From: an uncultured Roseateles sp.
Lineage (GTDB): Bacteria; Pseudomonadota; Gammaproteobacteria; Burkholderiales; Burkholderiaceae_C
Length of the DNA: 64,000 nt
NCBI RefSeq assembly: GCF_945956965.1
Contig: NZ_CAMFJS010000011.1
Span: 62,001 to 126,000 of the forward strand
Reading direction: 5' to 3'
Position numbers and translations under genes: made by a program. Shown piece by piece: positions 30,380 through 41,103 of this stretch (positions are counted from its first letter, which is position 1; every line of letters starts with the position of its first letter). Under the pieces are notes generated by a model, which searched no databases, was not told the DNA's origin, and saw nothing but the letters and a program-made list of their open reading frames with translations.

Positions 30380-31443
30380 GGCTCGCGGGCTGGGGGCTGT
30401 GGCGGGCCCGATTCTGCCGCTGAGCTAGGCGCGGCGCGGCCGGCGGAGCGCTGCTCGCGCGTGTCCATCTGCATCTCGAAGCTGAAAAAACAGTTGCGCC
30501 CGCGTGACTTGGCGGCATACAAGGCTTCGTCGGCGCGCCGCACCAGGCCTTCGACCGAGGTGCTGGCGTCAGGGATGCAGGTGGTGATGCCGCCCGACAT
30601 GGTCAGGTGAGCGGCGACGGCGGATCGCGGGTGGGGCAGGGCCGTCACTTCCAGCGTACGCATCAGCGCGCGCGCAAACGTCATGGCGCCGGAGCGCGGC
30701 GTGCAGGGCAGGATGAGGGCAAATTCTTCGCCGCCGTAGCGTGCCGGGTAGTCCCGCGGCCGCCGGCACATGCCTTGCAGCAGGGCGCCGGTGCGCTGCA
30801 GGCAGGCGTCGCCCTCGACATGGCCCAGGCTGTCGTTATAGCCCTTGAAGAAGTCGATGTCGCACAGCACCAAGGTCAATGGCTGCTGCTCGCGCTGGGC
30901 GGCAACGATTTCGTGCTGCAAGCGGCTGTCAAAGCCGCGCCGGTTGGGCAGGCCGGTGAGGGCGTCTTCCACGCTGATGCGGGTCAGTTGCTCATTGGCG
31001 TGGCGCAACTCTTCGGACAGTTCGATCAAGCGGCTTTGCATGCGCCGCAGCCGCTGCATGGCCCTCAGCTTGGCCTGTAGCACGGTGCTGGACACCGGTT
31101 TGATGAGGTAGTCATCGCCGCCCGATTCAATCGCTTGCCAAATGCTGTGGTCTTGCGTGACCGAGGACAGAAAGATGATGGGCGTCCAGCCGCCGGCTTC
31201 GGTCGCGCGCATCTGGCTGGCGACCCAATAGCCGTCATGGCCGGGCATTTCCACATCCAGCAGCACGAGGTCGGGTTGGTGTTGTTGGAAGCGAGCCAGG
31301 GCACTCTCACCTGAGTCCGCCTGCACAACGAGGTGGCCGGCTTCCCGCAATTGCTGGCTCAGCACAAAACGCGTGGCCGCCTGGTCATCGACGACCAAGA
31401 TGTTCAGCGGCGGCAGGGCAGTGGGCATCAAGGGCAGCTGCAT
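30376..31443 (-). CDS. Response regulator diguanylate cyclase (REC-GGDEF)
   Basis: ILVVDDQAATRFVLSQQLREAGH, LVLLDVEMPGHDGY, RPRDYPARYGGEEFALILP (I-site RxxD plus GGEEF). Confidence 0.94.
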   Translation of the reverse strand: MQLPLMPTALPPLNILVVDDQAATRFVLSQQLREAGHLVVQADSGESALARFQQHQPDLVLLDVEMPGHDGYWVASQMRATEAGGWTPIIFLSSVTQDHSIWQAIESGGDDYLIKPVSSTVLQAKLRAMQRLRRMQSRLIELSEELRHANEQLTRISVEDALTGLPNRRGFDSRLQHEIVAAQREQQPLTLVLCDIDFFKGYNDSLGHVEGDACLQRTGALLQGMCRRPRDYPARYGGEEFALILPCTPRSGAMTFARALMRTLEVTALPHPRSAVAAHLTMSGGITTCIPDASTSVEGLVRRADEALYAAKSRGRNCFFSFEMQMDTREQRSAGRAAPSSAAESGPPQPPAREP

Positions 31444-31582
31444 GACGATCCTGCGGTGAGCGAGCGTAAGCGAGGGCGGGGCGCACGGGAGCGGTGCTCA
31501 ACGATTATGTGCCGCATGGCGCGGGTGGATCTACGTAGTGACCCTGTCTATGCGGCAGGGTGGGGGCTGCCATTCGGCCATG

Positions 31583-31611
31583 AAAAAAGGCGACCCTGTG
31601 GAGGGTCGCCT
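31583..31611 (-). terminator. Intrinsic terminator downstream of metK
   Basis: Minus strand AGGCGACCCT-CCAC-AGGGTCGCCTTTTTT. Confidence 0.85.
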
Positions 31612-31693
31612 CGTCAGTCTTTTGGTTTACGCCCACATCCGCTACGCGGATATGAGCGGCGCCCGCGAACGTTCAAGCCGCTTCGCGGTGGTC

Positions 31694-32878
31694 TTACAGG
31701 CCAGCGGCTGCGCGCAGCGCTGCCGCCTTATCCGTTCTCTCCCAAGTGAACTCAGGCTCTTCGCGGCCGAAGTGGCCGTAGGCGGCGGTCTTGCTGTAGA
31801 TCGGGCGCAGCAGGTCCAGCATCTGGATGATGCCCTTGGGGCGCAGGTCGAAGTGCTCGTTCACCAGGGCGGCGATCTTGTCGTCGCTGATGACGCCGGT
31901 GCCTTCGGTGTAGACCGTGACATTCATCGGGCGGGCCACGCCGATGGCGTAGGCCACCTGGATCTGGCACTGGCGTGCCAGGCCGGCGGCGACGATGTTC
32001 TTGGCCACATAGCGGGCGGCGTAGGCGGCAGAGCGGTCCACCTTTGTTGGGTCCTTGCCGCTGAAGGCGCCGCCGCCGTGCGGGCAGGCGCCGCCGTAGG
32101 TGTCGACGATGATCTTGCGGCCGGTCAGGCCGCAATCACCCTGCGGGCCGCCGATGACGAAGCGGCCGGTGGGGTTGATCAGGTATTTGGTGTCCTCGGT
32201 CAGCCATTCCTTGGGCAGCACCGGCTTGATGATCTCTTCGCGGATGGCTTCGTAGAACTCGGGCTTCATCTTGTCGCCCAGGCTCATCTCAGGCGCATGC
32301 TGGGTGGACAGGACCACCGTGTCGATGCTGTGCGGCTTGCCGTTGACGTAGCGCAGCGTGACCTGGCTCTTGGCGTCCGGGCGCAGGAAGGGCAGGCGGC
32401 CGTCTTTGCGCAGCTGGGCCTGGCGCTCCACCAGACGGTGGGCGTAGTAGATCGGCGCGGGCATCAGCTCGGGCGTTTCATCGCAGGCATAGCCGAACAT
32501 CAGGCCTTGGTCGCCGGCGCCGGTGTTGAGGTGGTCGTCAGACGCATGGTCAACGCCTTGGGCGATGTCATTGCTCTGCTTGTCATAGGCCACCAGCACG
32601 GCGCAGCCCTTGTAGTCGATGCCGTATTCGGTGTTGTCGTAACCGATGCGCTTGATGGTGTCGCGCGCCACCTGGATGTAGTCCACATGGGCGTTGGTGG
32701 TGATTTCACCGGCCAGCACCACCAAGCCGGTGTTGCACAGGGTTTCAGCCGCGACGCGGGAAAGCGGGTCTTGGGTGAAGATTGCGTCGAGAATCGCGTC
32801 CGAGATCTGATCCGCGACCTTGTCGGGGTGACCTTCGGAAACCGATTCAGACGTAAAAAGAAAATCGTTGTTCGCCAC
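31694..32878 (-). CDS. metK: S-adenosylmethionine synthetase
   Basis: [66 protein letters not shown]. Confidence 0.97.
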   Translation of the reverse strand: MANNDFLFTSESVSEGHPDKVADQISDAILDAIFTQDPLSRVAAETLCNTGLVVLAGEITTNAHVDYIQVARDTIKRIGYDNTEYGIDYKGCAVLVAYDKQSNDIAQGVDHASDDHLNTGAGDQGLMFGYACDETPELMPAPIYYAHRLVERQAQLRKDGRLPFLRPDAKSQVTLRYVNGKPHSIDTVVLSTQHAPEMSLGDKMKPEFYEAIREEIIKPVLPKEWLTEDTKYLINPTGRFVIGGPQGDCGLTGRKIIVDTYGGACPHGGGAFSGKDPTKVDRSAAYAARYVAKNIVAAGLARQCQIQVAYAIGVARPMNVTVYTEGTGVISDDKIAALVNEHFDLRPKGIIQMLDLLRPIYSKTAAYGHFGREEPEFTWERTDKAAALRAAAGL

Positions 32879-33071
32879 TTTTACACTCCTAATATTTCAA
32901 CAGTTCATCGGCGTTGCCGTGCTGTCGGGAGACGCGGCGAACGCTTTAGCAGCATTTGTTGAGCAGCATCGCTGCCCGGCGGAAATCTGATCTTGGAATA
33001 AGCCCAGGAAAAAACATCCGCATCGCCCCGCAAGTAGTCCAATAACTCGGCGATGGGACAATTATAGAAAT

Positions 33072-33971
33072 ATGTTTCTGCTGTTTCGACTACTCGCCAA
33101 ATTACCCCTGCGCTGGCTGCATGCCTTTGGTGCGATTGCCGGCTGGCTGACCTATTGGGCTTCGCCCACTTACCGGCGCCGCTTCCAGGCCAATGTGCGT
33201 GTGGCCGGCCTGACTTGGGCGGCGGCGCGCGGCGGCATTGCCCATGCCGGGCGCATGATTGTGGAGACCCCTTGGTTGTGGATGCGCCCACCGAGCCAGC
33301 CCCTGGGCGATGTGGTCCAGTGGCAAGGCGCGGAACTGGTCGAGGCCGCCATGAGCCAGGGTAAGGGCCTGATGGTGCTCACGCCGCATCTGGGCTGTTT
33401 TGAGATCTGCGCGCAGGCCATGGCTGAGCGCTTTGGCGCCCAGTCGCCGCTGACCGTGCTGTTTCGCCCGGCCCGCCAGGCCTGGCTGCGCGAAGTTGTG
33501 GATGCCTCGCGCGAGCGTCCTTGCTTGAACACCGCGCCCGCCAACTTGGCGGGTGTGCGGCAAATGCTGCGCGCGCTGCGTCAGGGCCACATCATCGGTT
33601 TGTTGCCCGACCAGGTGCCGCCACAAGGCCTGGGCGTTTGGGCGCCCTTCTTCGGCGAGCCAGCCTACACCATGACCATGGCGGGCAAGCTGCTGCAACA
33701 AACCGGCGCGGCGTCCTTGCTGATGTGGGGCGAGCGCTTGCCCCATGGGCGCGGTTTTGTGGTCCATGTGCGGCCCGGGCCGGTGATTGCGGCGGAGGCC
33801 TCTCCGGAGGCGGCTGCCGCCACCATCAACCAAGCCATGGAAGAATTGATTCGTCTGGCGCCCGAGCAGTATCTCTGGGGCTATCACCGCTACAAGCAGC
33901 CGCGCGGTCTGGACATCGGCGTGGCGCCGGTGGCCGGCAGCACGGGCTCAAATAAGAACAAGGAAAGCTAA
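33072..33971 (+). CDS. LpxL/HtrB-like lysophospholipid (lipid A) acyltransferase
   Basis: GKGLMVLTPHLGCFEICAQ, VLFRPARQAWL, GHIIGLLPDQVPPQGLGVWAPFFGEPAYT. Confidence 0.88.
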   Translation: MFLLFRLLAKLPLRWLHAFGAIAGWLTYWASPTYRRRFQANVRVAGLTWAAARGGIAHAGRMIVETPWLWMRPPSQPLGDVVQWQGAELVEAAMSQGKGLMVLTPHLGCFEICAQAMAERFGAQSPLTVLFRPARQAWLREVVDASRERPCLNTAPANLAGVRQMLRALRQGHIIGLLPDQVPPQGLGVWAPFFGEPAYTMTMAGKLLQQTGAASLLMWGERLPHGRGFVVHVRPGPVIAAEASPEAAAATINQAMEELIRLAPEQYLWGYHRYKQPRGLDIGVAPVAGSTGSNKNKES

Positions 33972-33975
33972 GCGC

Positions 33976-34857
33976 ATGTTGTCGAAATTGGGTGCCTATC
34001 TGCTGATCGGCCTGCTGTGGCTCTTGCACTTTTTGCCCTTGGGCATCCTGGCCGCCTTCGGCCGCGGCCTGGGGGCTTTGCTGTGGGTGTTGGCGGGGCG
34101 GCGGCGCCGCATTGCGCTGCGCAATTTGGAGCTGTGCTTTCCTGAGAAGACCGCAGCCGAGCGCGAACGCCTGGCGCGTGAGCACTTCGGCTGGATGGGG
34201 CGCAGCCTGCTGGAGCGTGGCCTGATCTGGTTTGCCTCGCCCGCCCGGCTGCGCCGCATCTTGCGTGTGAAGGGCGACATCACCTTGTCCGAGCGCGGCT
34301 CGGTGATGTGGTACTTGCCGCACTTTGTGGGCCTGGAATGGGTGGGCCCGGCCATCATGTTGAACCAGAAGGCGCCGGGGGTGGACATCTACCAAAGCCA
34401 GAGCAATCCGGTGTTCGACAAATACCTGCTGATCGGCCGCCAGCGCTTTGGCAAAACCGCGTTTGTGGACCGCAGCGAGGGCTTTCGCCCGGTGATGCGC
34501 TTGATCAAACAGGGCTATTCCTTTTTGAACGCGCCGGACCAAGACTTCGGCATCAAGGACTCTGCTTTTGTGCCTTTCTTCGGGGTCTCGGCCTGCACCT
34601 TGCTGGCGCCGTCCAAGGTGGCACGCAGCATGAAAATGCCGGTGCAGCCGCTGGTGGTGACCATGTTGCCAGGCGGCCAAGGCTATGAGGTTGAGGCCTG
34701 CGAGCCGCCTGCCGGCTACCCCAGCGAGGACCCTTTGGCCGACGCCCACGCCATGAACGCTTGGCTGGAGGAGCGCATCCGCCGCAACCCGGCCCAGTAT
34801 CTGTGGGTGCACCGGCGCTTCAAAACCCGGCCGCAGGGCGAGCCCTCGGTGTACTGA
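33976..34857 (+). CDS. LpxL/HtrB-like lipid A acyltransferase (second, tandem)
   Basis: RRRRIALRNLELCFPEKTAAERERLAREHFGWMGRSLLE, YLPHFVGLEWVG, WVHRRFKTRP. Confidence 0.9.
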   Translation: MLSKLGAYLLIGLLWLLHFLPLGILAAFGRGLGALLWVLAGRRRRIALRNLELCFPEKTAAERERLAREHFGWMGRSLLERGLIWFASPARLRRILRVKGDITLSERGSVMWYLPHFVGLEWVGPAIMLNQKAPGVDIYQSQSNPVFDKYLLIGRQRFGKTAFVDRSEGFRPVMRLIKQGYSFLNAPDQDFGIKDSAFVPFFGVSACTLLAPSKVARSMKMPVQPLVVTMLPGGQGYEVEACEPPAGYPSEDPLADAHAMNAWLEERIRRNPAQYLWVHRRFKTRPQGEPSVY

Positions 34858-34919
34858 GGTGGGCATCGCTGTGCGTCCTTGCGCCGTGAGCGCCAAACAC
34901 CCAAGGCCATAATCTGCCA

Positions 34920-35780
34920 ATGAAGCTTTCATTCACCAAAATGCAGGGCGCCGGCAATGACTTTGTGGTCATTGACGCCACCCGCGAACCCCTGCAACTC
35001 AGCGCCGCGCAAATCCGCGTGCTGGGTGACCGCCGCTTTGGCGTGGGCTGTGATCAGATCCTGGTGATCGAGCGCAGCAGCAACCCCGGTGTGGACTTCC
35101 GCTACCGCATCTTCAACGGCAGCTCCGGCGCCGAGGTGGAGCATTGCGGCAATGGCTCGCGCTGCTTTGTGCGCTATGTGGTGGACAAGGGCCTGACTGA
35201 CAAGACAACCGTGCGGGTTGAAACCGTCAACGCCGTGCTGGAGTTGCAGCTGCGTGAAGACGGCCGCGTCACCGTGGACATGGGCGCACCGGTGTTTGAC
35301 TTGAGCCGCGTTCCTTTCGACGCGCAAGGCCTGAGCCCGCGTGAGTGCAATGGCTTTGCGCTGTGGCCCTTGGTCGACGCCGATTGCGAAGTGGCCGTGC
35401 TGTCCATGGGCAATCCGCATGCGGTGCAACTGGTGGACGATGTGGAAAGCGCCCCGGTGCTGACGCGCGGCCCGCTGGTGGAGGCGCATGCGCGCTTTGC
35501 ACGCAAGGTCAATGCCGGCTTTATGCAGATCCTCTCTCGCAGCGAGGTGAAGTTGCGGGTGTTCGAGCGCGATGCCGGCGAGACCCTGGCCTGCGGCACC
35601 GGCGCTTGCGCGGCGGTGGTTGCGGGCATCCGCTTAGGCCTGTTGGACGAGGCCGTGGAAGTGCATGCGCGCGGCGGAGATTTGAGAATTGAATGGGCCG
35701 GCCAGAGCGTTGGCCTGCACGCGCCGGTGTGCATGACCGGGCCGGCGCAAACCGTGTTTGAAGGAGAGATTTCGCTGTGA
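34920..35780 (+). CDS. dapF: Diaminopimelate epimerase
   Basis: [53 protein letters not shown]. Confidence 0.97.
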   Translation: MKLSFTKMQGAGNDFVVIDATREPLQLSAAQIRVLGDRRFGVGCDQILVIERSSNPGVDFRYRIFNGSSGAEVEHCGNGSRCFVRYVVDKGLTDKTTVRVETVNAVLELQLREDGRVTVDMGAPVFDLSRVPFDAQGLSPRECNGFALWPLVDADCEVAVLSMGNPHAVQLVDDVESAPVLTRGPLVEAHARFARKVNAGFMQILSRSEVKLRVFERDAGETLACGTGACAAVVAGIRLGLLDEAVEVHARGGDLRIEWAGQSVGLHAPVCMTGPAQTVFEGEISL

Positions 35781-36541
35781 ACAGCAACACCACGCCAGGC
35801 ATCACCGAACAGGAAATCGCGGATTTCCTGCTCAACACCCCGAGCTTTTTTCAGCGCCATGCCGAACTGCTGGCCACGGTGCAGCTGAGCCACCCGCTGG
35901 GTCAGCGCACGGTCTCCCTGCAAGAGCGCCAAGCCGAAATGCTGCGCGACAAGATCAAGGGCCTGGAACAAAAAATCATCGAAATGATCCGCAACGGCCA
36001 AGAGAATTTGGCCTTGTCCGACCGCCTGCACCGCTGGACCCGCGGCCTGATGTTGACGGCCGATGCCGCCAGCCTGCCCGAGGTGCTGGTGCAGGAGTTG
36101 CGTCACCAGTTCATGATTCCGCAAGCCGGCCTGCGCCTGTGGGGTGTGGATGCGGCGTACGCCGATGCCAGCTACGCCCAGCCCGTCAGCAGCGATGTGA
36201 AGAGCTTTGCCAACAGCCTCTCGCAGCCCTACTGCGGCGTCAATTCAGGCTTCGAGGCGGCGCGCTGGTTGCAGCAGGCCGATGAGGCCGGCCAAGCTGC
36301 CGGCGCGGTCACCTCGCTGGCGCTGATTCCTTTGACGCTGGCCGAGAGCGGTGACGCTGCCAAGCCCGGCAAGAGCTTCGGCCTGCTGGTGCTGGGCTCG
36401 CCGGACCCGACCCGCTACACCGCGGAGATGGGCACTGAGTTCCTGCAGCGTGTGGGCGAGATTGCCAGCGCCGCCTTGGCCCGCTTGCTGGCGCCCGCCG
36501 CCGCTGTTGTGGCGGCGCCCGAGAGTGGCCGCCCGGACTGA
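35777..36541 (+). CDS. DUF484 family protein
   Basis: [54 protein letters not shown]; between dapF and xerC, a conserved arrangement. Confidence 0.9.
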   Translation: MNSNTTPGITEQEIADFLLNTPSFFQRHAELLATVQLSHPLGQRTVSLQERQAEMLRDKIKGLEQKIIEMIRNGQENLALSDRLHRWTRGLMLTADAASLPEVLVQELRHQFMIPQAGLRLWGVDAAYADASYAQPVSSDVKSFANSLSQPYCGVNSGFEAARWLQQADEAGQAAGAVTSLALIPLTLAESGDAAKPGKSFGLLVLGSPDPTRYTAEMGTEFLQRVGEIASAALARLLAPAAAVVAAPESGRPD

Positions 36542-37550
36542 AACCGACTCGGCCAAGTCCGAGCGTGTCGCTGAGCATGTAGCCGCGCATGTCGGCGAGC
36601 TTGCGCCCGAGCCGGAGGCGCTGCCCGCCTTGTTTCAGGACTATCTGCGCCACGCCCGGGTCGAGCGCGGCCTGGCGCCGCGCAGCCTGGTGATCTACAC
36701 CCAAGCCCTGCGCCGCCTGCATGCCTTCAGCCTAGAGGGCAAGGGCCTGGATTTGCTGCGCTTGCGGCCCAATCAAGCGCGTGGCTTGCTGATGCGCATG
36801 CATGGCGAACAAGACCTGGGGCCGCGCAGCATGGCTTTGCAGCTGTCGGTGTGGCGGGGTTTGTATCGCTATCTGGGCGGCTTGCGTTTGGTTGAGCTCA
36901 ACCCCTTTGACGGCCTGCGTGCGCCCAAGGCCGCCAAACCTCTGCCCAAGGCCTTGGGTGTCGACGATGCGGTGAATTTGGCCGAGCATGCCGACCCCGA
37001 CGCGGAGCCTGCGGGCGAGGCGCTGGACCGCTGCATTGTTGAGCTGCTTTACGGCTGCGGCCTGCGTGTGTCCGAATTGGAGGGGCTGGACGTGGCCGCC
37101 AGCGGCACGGCACGCGGCTGGGTGGATGTGCAGGCGGCCGAGGTGCATGTGCTGGGCAAGGGCAGCAAGCGCCGCAGCGTGCCGGTGGGTCAGGCGGCCT
37201 TGCAGGCTTTGCAGGCCTGGCTGGCACTGCGTGGACAATCGGCCCGGCCGGGTGAACCTGCTTTGCTGGTGGGCGCACGCGGCGGGCGCTTGGGGTCAGC
37301 GCAGATTCGTGTGCGGCTGAAGGCGCGCGCCCTGGCGGCGGGCAGCCCCAGCCATGTGCATCCGCATATGCTGCGGCATTCTTTTGCTTCGCATCTGCTG
37401 CAGTCCAGTGGTGATTTGCGTGCGGTGCAGGAGTTGCTGGGCCACGCGAACATCACCACCACCCAGGTCTATACCCAGCTGGACTACCAGCACCTGGCCA
37501 AGATTTACGACGCCGCGCATCCCCGCGCGAAGTTGACGAGAAAAAAGTAG
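36525..37550 (+). CDS. xerC: Tyrosine recombinase XerC (GTG start, overlaps the DUF484 gene end)
   Basis: FQDYLRHARVERGLAPRSLVIYTQALRRL...LLYGCGLRVSELEGLD...HPHMLRHSFASHLLQSSGDLRAVQELLGHANITTTQVYTQL. Confidence 0.93.
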   Translation: MAARTETDSAKSERVAEHVAAHVGELAPEPEALPALFQDYLRHARVERGLAPRSLVIYTQALRRLHAFSLEGKGLDLLRLRPNQARGLLMRMHGEQDLGPRSMALQLSVWRGLYRYLGGLRLVELNPFDGLRAPKAAKPLPKALGVDDAVNLAEHADPDAEPAGEALDRCIVELLYGCGLRVSELEGLDVAASGTARGWVDVQAAEVHVLGKGSKRRSVPVGQAALQALQAWLALRGQSARPGEPALLVGARGGRLGSAQIRVRLKARALAAGSPSHVHPHMLRHSFASHLLQSSGDLRAVQELLGHANITTTQVYTQLDYQHLAKIYDAAHPRAKLTRKK

Positions 37551-37560
37551 ACGAGTTGAT

Positions 37561-39141
37561 ATGCCTGTTCGAGTCATGAAATTGAGCGCTTTGAGCCTGG
37601 CCCTGCTGGTGCCGCTGTGCGCCTGGGCGGCGACGGGGCCACTGTCGCCAGATGCCCCCGAGCCAGGCGGCAGCGCGACCAAGTCGGCGGACGCCACGCC
37701 GGCCCGCCTGACGGCAATCCGCCCCGCGGCGGTGGAGCTGAGCTGGACACCGCTCGACCTGCCCGATGGTGGCAAGACCGCCATGCTGGGTGGCAGCTAC
37801 CTGATGGCGGTGGACGATAGCTGGGGCTTTGGCCCCAGCGTCTACGGCACAGCCAAGGGCAATTACGGCGGCATCTTCACCCTTGGGCTGACGGCCCAGC
37901 GGCGCTGGAATATCGGCAGCAGCACCCACTTCGCGGCCGGCCTCTATGTGGGCGCCGGTGGTGGCCTCAGTTCAGAAAAGCTGCGTTTTGGCGGCGGCCT
38001 GATGTTGCGCCCGGAGTTGTCCTTGCGCACCGAGATGGGCGACTGGTACGCGGGCCTGGGCGTGGCGATGATCCGCTTCCCCAGCGGCACGGTCAGCGAT
38101 ACCGCCTACACGGTGATGCTGGGCAAGGCCAGTAGTTTTGCCAGCTTCTCGCCCAGCGATTCGGGCCGACGCGGCCGTGCCGGCACACGCACCGGCCTTG
38201 GTTTTGATGAAGTGATGCTTTACGGCGGCGTGGACAAGCCCAGCAGCCGCACCCAAAACCGCAGCGGCGCGCCCAGCACCGGGCGCATGGGCAAGGCTGG
38301 CGCCGACCTGCGCCACTACATTGCCGACGGCAGCTGGTGGGGTGTGGAGGCCGCTGGCGCGGCCCAGGGCGGCGCCGACGGCTATATGGAAGTGCTTGCC
38401 AATGCCGGCCAGGACTGGGCCATTGGCTCGCCCAAGCTGCGCCTGGGTGGGCAGCTGGGCTTGGGCCTGGGCGGCGGCGGCAATGTGGACACCGGCAATG
38501 GCTGGCTCTTGCGCGCTGGCCCCAGCCTGCGCTGGGTCACGCCCTGGGGCCCCAGCCTGCGCCTGGAGGCGGGTTGGACGCAGGCGGTGACGGGGCATTT
38601 CTCGGGCAGCTTTGTGCGCCTGGGGCTGGGCTTCCCGCTGGACATCACGCCATCGAGTTCCACCGCCTGGGGCAGCGGCGAGGTGGACCAAGGTGTGGTG
38701 CGCACCAGCCAGATCTTCGCCAGTGTCGTGCACTTGCCCGATGTGCTGTTTAAAGACGGAACGCGTGAGGCGATCAGCCAATACAACATGATTCTGACCC
38801 GCGAGTTGTCGCCCCATGTGTACGGCGTGGCTCAGGCGGGCAGCGCGGCGGTGGGCCGGGCCGGGGCCTATTCCATCGGCCTGTTTGGTCTGGGTGTGCA
38901 AAGCGAGCCTTGGGGTGCGTGGCGCCTGGGCGCCGAAGCCCTGGTGGGTGCGGCCGGCGGCGGCGGTGTGACCGTGGGTGGCGGCGCGGTGGGGCAGGGC
39001 GAGTTGTGGGCGCAGTGGGAAGGTGAGCGCCTGCGGCTGCGTGCCGGCCTGGGGCAATGGCGCAGCTTGCGGCATGCCGAGCAGTCCTCGCCCTTGTTCA
39101 GCGTGTCGGTGGGCTATGCCTACGGCACGCTGGCCCGTTGA
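37561..39141 (+). CDS. Hypothetical secreted protein, predicted Gly-rich outer-membrane beta-barrel
   Basis: Signal peptide MKLSALSLALLVPLCAWA; alternating amphipathic Gly/aromatic segments, terminal SVSVGYAYGTLAR. Confidence 0.6.
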   Translation: MPVRVMKLSALSLALLVPLCAWAATGPLSPDAPEPGGSATKSADATPARLTAIRPAAVELSWTPLDLPDGGKTAMLGGSYLMAVDDSWGFGPSVYGTAKGNYGGIFTLGLTAQRRWNIGSSTHFAAGLYVGAGGGLSSEKLRFGGGLMLRPELSLRTEMGDWYAGLGVAMIRFPSGTVSDTAYTVMLGKASSFASFSPSDSGRRGRAGTRTGLGFDEVMLYGGVDKPSSRTQNRSGAPSTGRMGKAGADLRHYIADGSWWGVEAAGAAQGGADGYMEVLANAGQDWAIGSPKLRLGGQLGLGLGGGGNVDTGNGWLLRAGPSLRWVTPWGPSLRLEAGWTQAVTGHFSGSFVRLGLGFPLDITPSSSTAWGSGEVDQGVVRTSQIFASVVHLPDVLFKDGTREAISQYNMILTRELSPHVYGVAQAGSAAVGRAGAYSIGLFGLGVQSEPWGAWRLGAEALVGAAGGGGVTVGGGAVGQGELWAQWEGERLRLRAGLGQWRSLRHAEQSSPLFSVSVGYAYGTLAR

Positions 39142-39209
39142 TCATTTGAAAAGCGCTTGAGCGCATTGCGGCTCAGCGGCGTTGATGCGAAGTCCAAGAA
39201 AGAATTGCC

Positions 39210-40394
39210 ATGAAAAAAATCGTCATACGCGCCGGTAAAGAGCGTTCACTGCAGCGCCGCCACCCTTGGGTGTTTGAAGGCTCGATCGCGCGCGGCGGTG
39301 CCGATGCGGGCGAGACGGTGCGGGTGGAGTCGGCCGAAGGCCTGTTCCTGTGCTGGGGTGCCTTCAGCCCCTTGTCGAATATCCGCGTGCGGGCCTGGAG
39401 TTTTGACGAAGCCCAGCGCATCGACGCCACCTTCTTCCAGCAGCGCATTGCCAAGGCCTTGGCCATGCGCACGCGCTTGCCGATTGCCTCTGACGCTGTG
39501 CGCCTGATTCACGGCGAGGCCGATGGCTTGCCGGGCCTGATCGTGGATCGCTACGGCGACACGCTGGTGGGGCAGTTCCTGTCCGCTGGGGTGGAGCGCT
39601 GGAAGGTCGTCATCATCGACGCTTTGATGGCCGCCACCGGCTTGAGTCGCTTGTACGAGCGCTCCGACGTGCAGGTGCGGGAGTTGGAAGGCCTGCCCCA
39701 GCAAACCGGCTGGCTGCGCGGCGAGGGCGAGACCGAAATCATCATCCAAGAGCACCAGTGGCGCCTGAGCCTGGATGTGGCCGAGGGCCACAAAACCGGC
39801 TACTACCTCGACCAGCGCGACAACCGCAAGAAGTTCGCCGACAGCGTGCGCCAGTACGGTTGCAAGTCGGTGCTGAACTGCTTCAGCTATACCGGCGGCT
39901 TTTCGGTGGCGGCCCTGGCGGGCGGCGCCACCGAGGTGATCAGCGTGGACTCCTCCGCGCCGGCCCTGGCGCGAGCCGATGCGCATGTGCGCCTGAACGG
40001 CTTTGAGCCCGGCCACCACCGCAGCCTGGATGCTGACGTCAACGCCACCTTGCGCAACTTCCTCAAGGAAGGCCGGACCTTTGACGCCATCGTGCTCGAC
40101 CCGCCCAAGTTTGCGCCCACCGTGGCGCATGCCGAGCGGGCCGCGCGCGCCTACAAAGACATCAACCGCCTGGGCCTGCGCCTGCTGGCGCCCGGTGGCT
40201 TGCTGTTCACCTTTTCCTGTTCCGGCGGCATCAGCCCCGATCTGTTCCACAAGATCGTTGCCGGCGCGGGCCTGGATGCGCAGGTCGATGGCTACATCCT
40301 CGACCGTGTCGGCGCCACACCCGACCACCCGCAAACCATCAACTTCCCCGAGGGCGAGTACCTCAAGGGCTTGCTGGTGCTGAAGGCCGCCTGA
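39210..40394 (+). CDS. Class I SAM-dependent rRNA methyltransferase (RlmI-like, PUA domain)
   Basis: RHPWVFEGSIARGG, VLNCFSYTGGFSVAALAGGATEVISVDSS, IVLDPPKFAPT, LLFTFSCSGGI. Confidence 0.92.
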   Translation: MKKIVIRAGKERSLQRRHPWVFEGSIARGGADAGETVRVESAEGLFLCWGAFSPLSNIRVRAWSFDEAQRIDATFFQQRIAKALAMRTRLPIASDAVRLIHGEADGLPGLIVDRYGDTLVGQFLSAGVERWKVVIIDALMAATGLSRLYERSDVQVRELEGLPQQTGWLRGEGETEIIIQEHQWRLSLDVAEGHKTGYYLDQRDNRKKFADSVRQYGCKSVLNCFSYTGGFSVAALAGGATEVISVDSSAPALARADAHVRLNGFEPGHHRSLDADVNATLRNFLKEGRTFDAIVLDPPKFAPTVAHAERAARAYKDINRLGLRLLAPGGLLFTFSCSGGISPDLFHKIVAGAGLDAQVDGYILDRVGATPDHPQTINFPEGEYLKGLLVLKAA

Positions 40395-40482
40395 ACCTGA
40401 GTTGGCCCGGTGGCTGCGGGGTCGCAGCAGGGCTGTTTTGGCCGGCACTGGTCGGCTGGCCCGATCAGCCCAATCAGCCCAA

Positions 40483-40962
40483 TCAGCCCTGTGGCAGCGC
40501 CACGCTGGGCTCGAACTTGGCGCGGAACACGCTGAAAAACGCCTTCACATTGCGCACATTGGCGTCTTGGGTGAAAAGGCGCTGCACCAGGGCGTGATAG
40601 GCCGGCATGTCCGCCACTTGCAAGATCAGCACAAAGTCCGGCCCCGGCGAGACGCGGTAGCACTGCTGCACCGCCGCGTCTTGCTGCACCTTGGCCTCGA
40701 AGGCGGCCAGGTGCTCGGCGCCTTGGCGGTCCAGGGTGATTTCAACGATGGCGCTCAGGCTGGGCCCCAGCTTTTCGGGTGCCAGCAAGGCGATGCGCCG
40801 GGTGATGATGCCGGCATCCACCAAGCGTTTGACGCGCCGCAGGCAAGTGGCGGGCGAGACATGGGCGGCCGCCGCCAGATCCTGGTTGGATTGCGCCGCA
40901 TCGCGCTGCAGCAGATCGAGGATGCGCAGGTCCGCGGCGTCGATGGTCACTAATTCATTCAT
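40483..40962 (-). CDS. Lrp/AsnC family transcriptional regulator
   Basis: ADLRILDLLQRDAAQSNQDLAAAAHVSPATCLRRVKRLVDAGII; RAM domain. Confidence 0.94.
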   Translation of the reverse strand: MNELVTIDAADLRILDLLQRDAAQSNQDLAAAAHVSPATCLRRVKRLVDAGIITRRIALLAPEKLGPSLSAIVEITLDRQGAEHLAAFEAKVQQDAAVQQCYRVSPGPDFVLILQVADMPAYHALVQRLFTQDANVRNVKAFFSVFRAKFEPSVALPQG

Positions 40963-41103
40963 ATTTAATGTATTTGTGAAATTATTGTTCTTGAAAATTG
41001 ACTGCTGAATGATTGTTTCAAAAATGCCGATATTTTGAAAGCAAAGATTTCGCCTGACTGCCTACGATGCAAGCCATTCAAGTCAATGCGAGAGCAGCAA
41101 ATC

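Noticed and set aside
32879-33060. metK leader tested by eye as a SAM-II riboswitch because of GATTT and GCTAAAGCG
   Set aside because: The P1 pairing and spacing of SAM-II are not satisfied; left as an unclassified leader finding.
36525-37550. XerC considered as an integrase marking a genomic island
   Set aside because: It sits in the conserved dapF-DUF484-xerC housekeeping arrangement with no att repeats or phage genes nearby.
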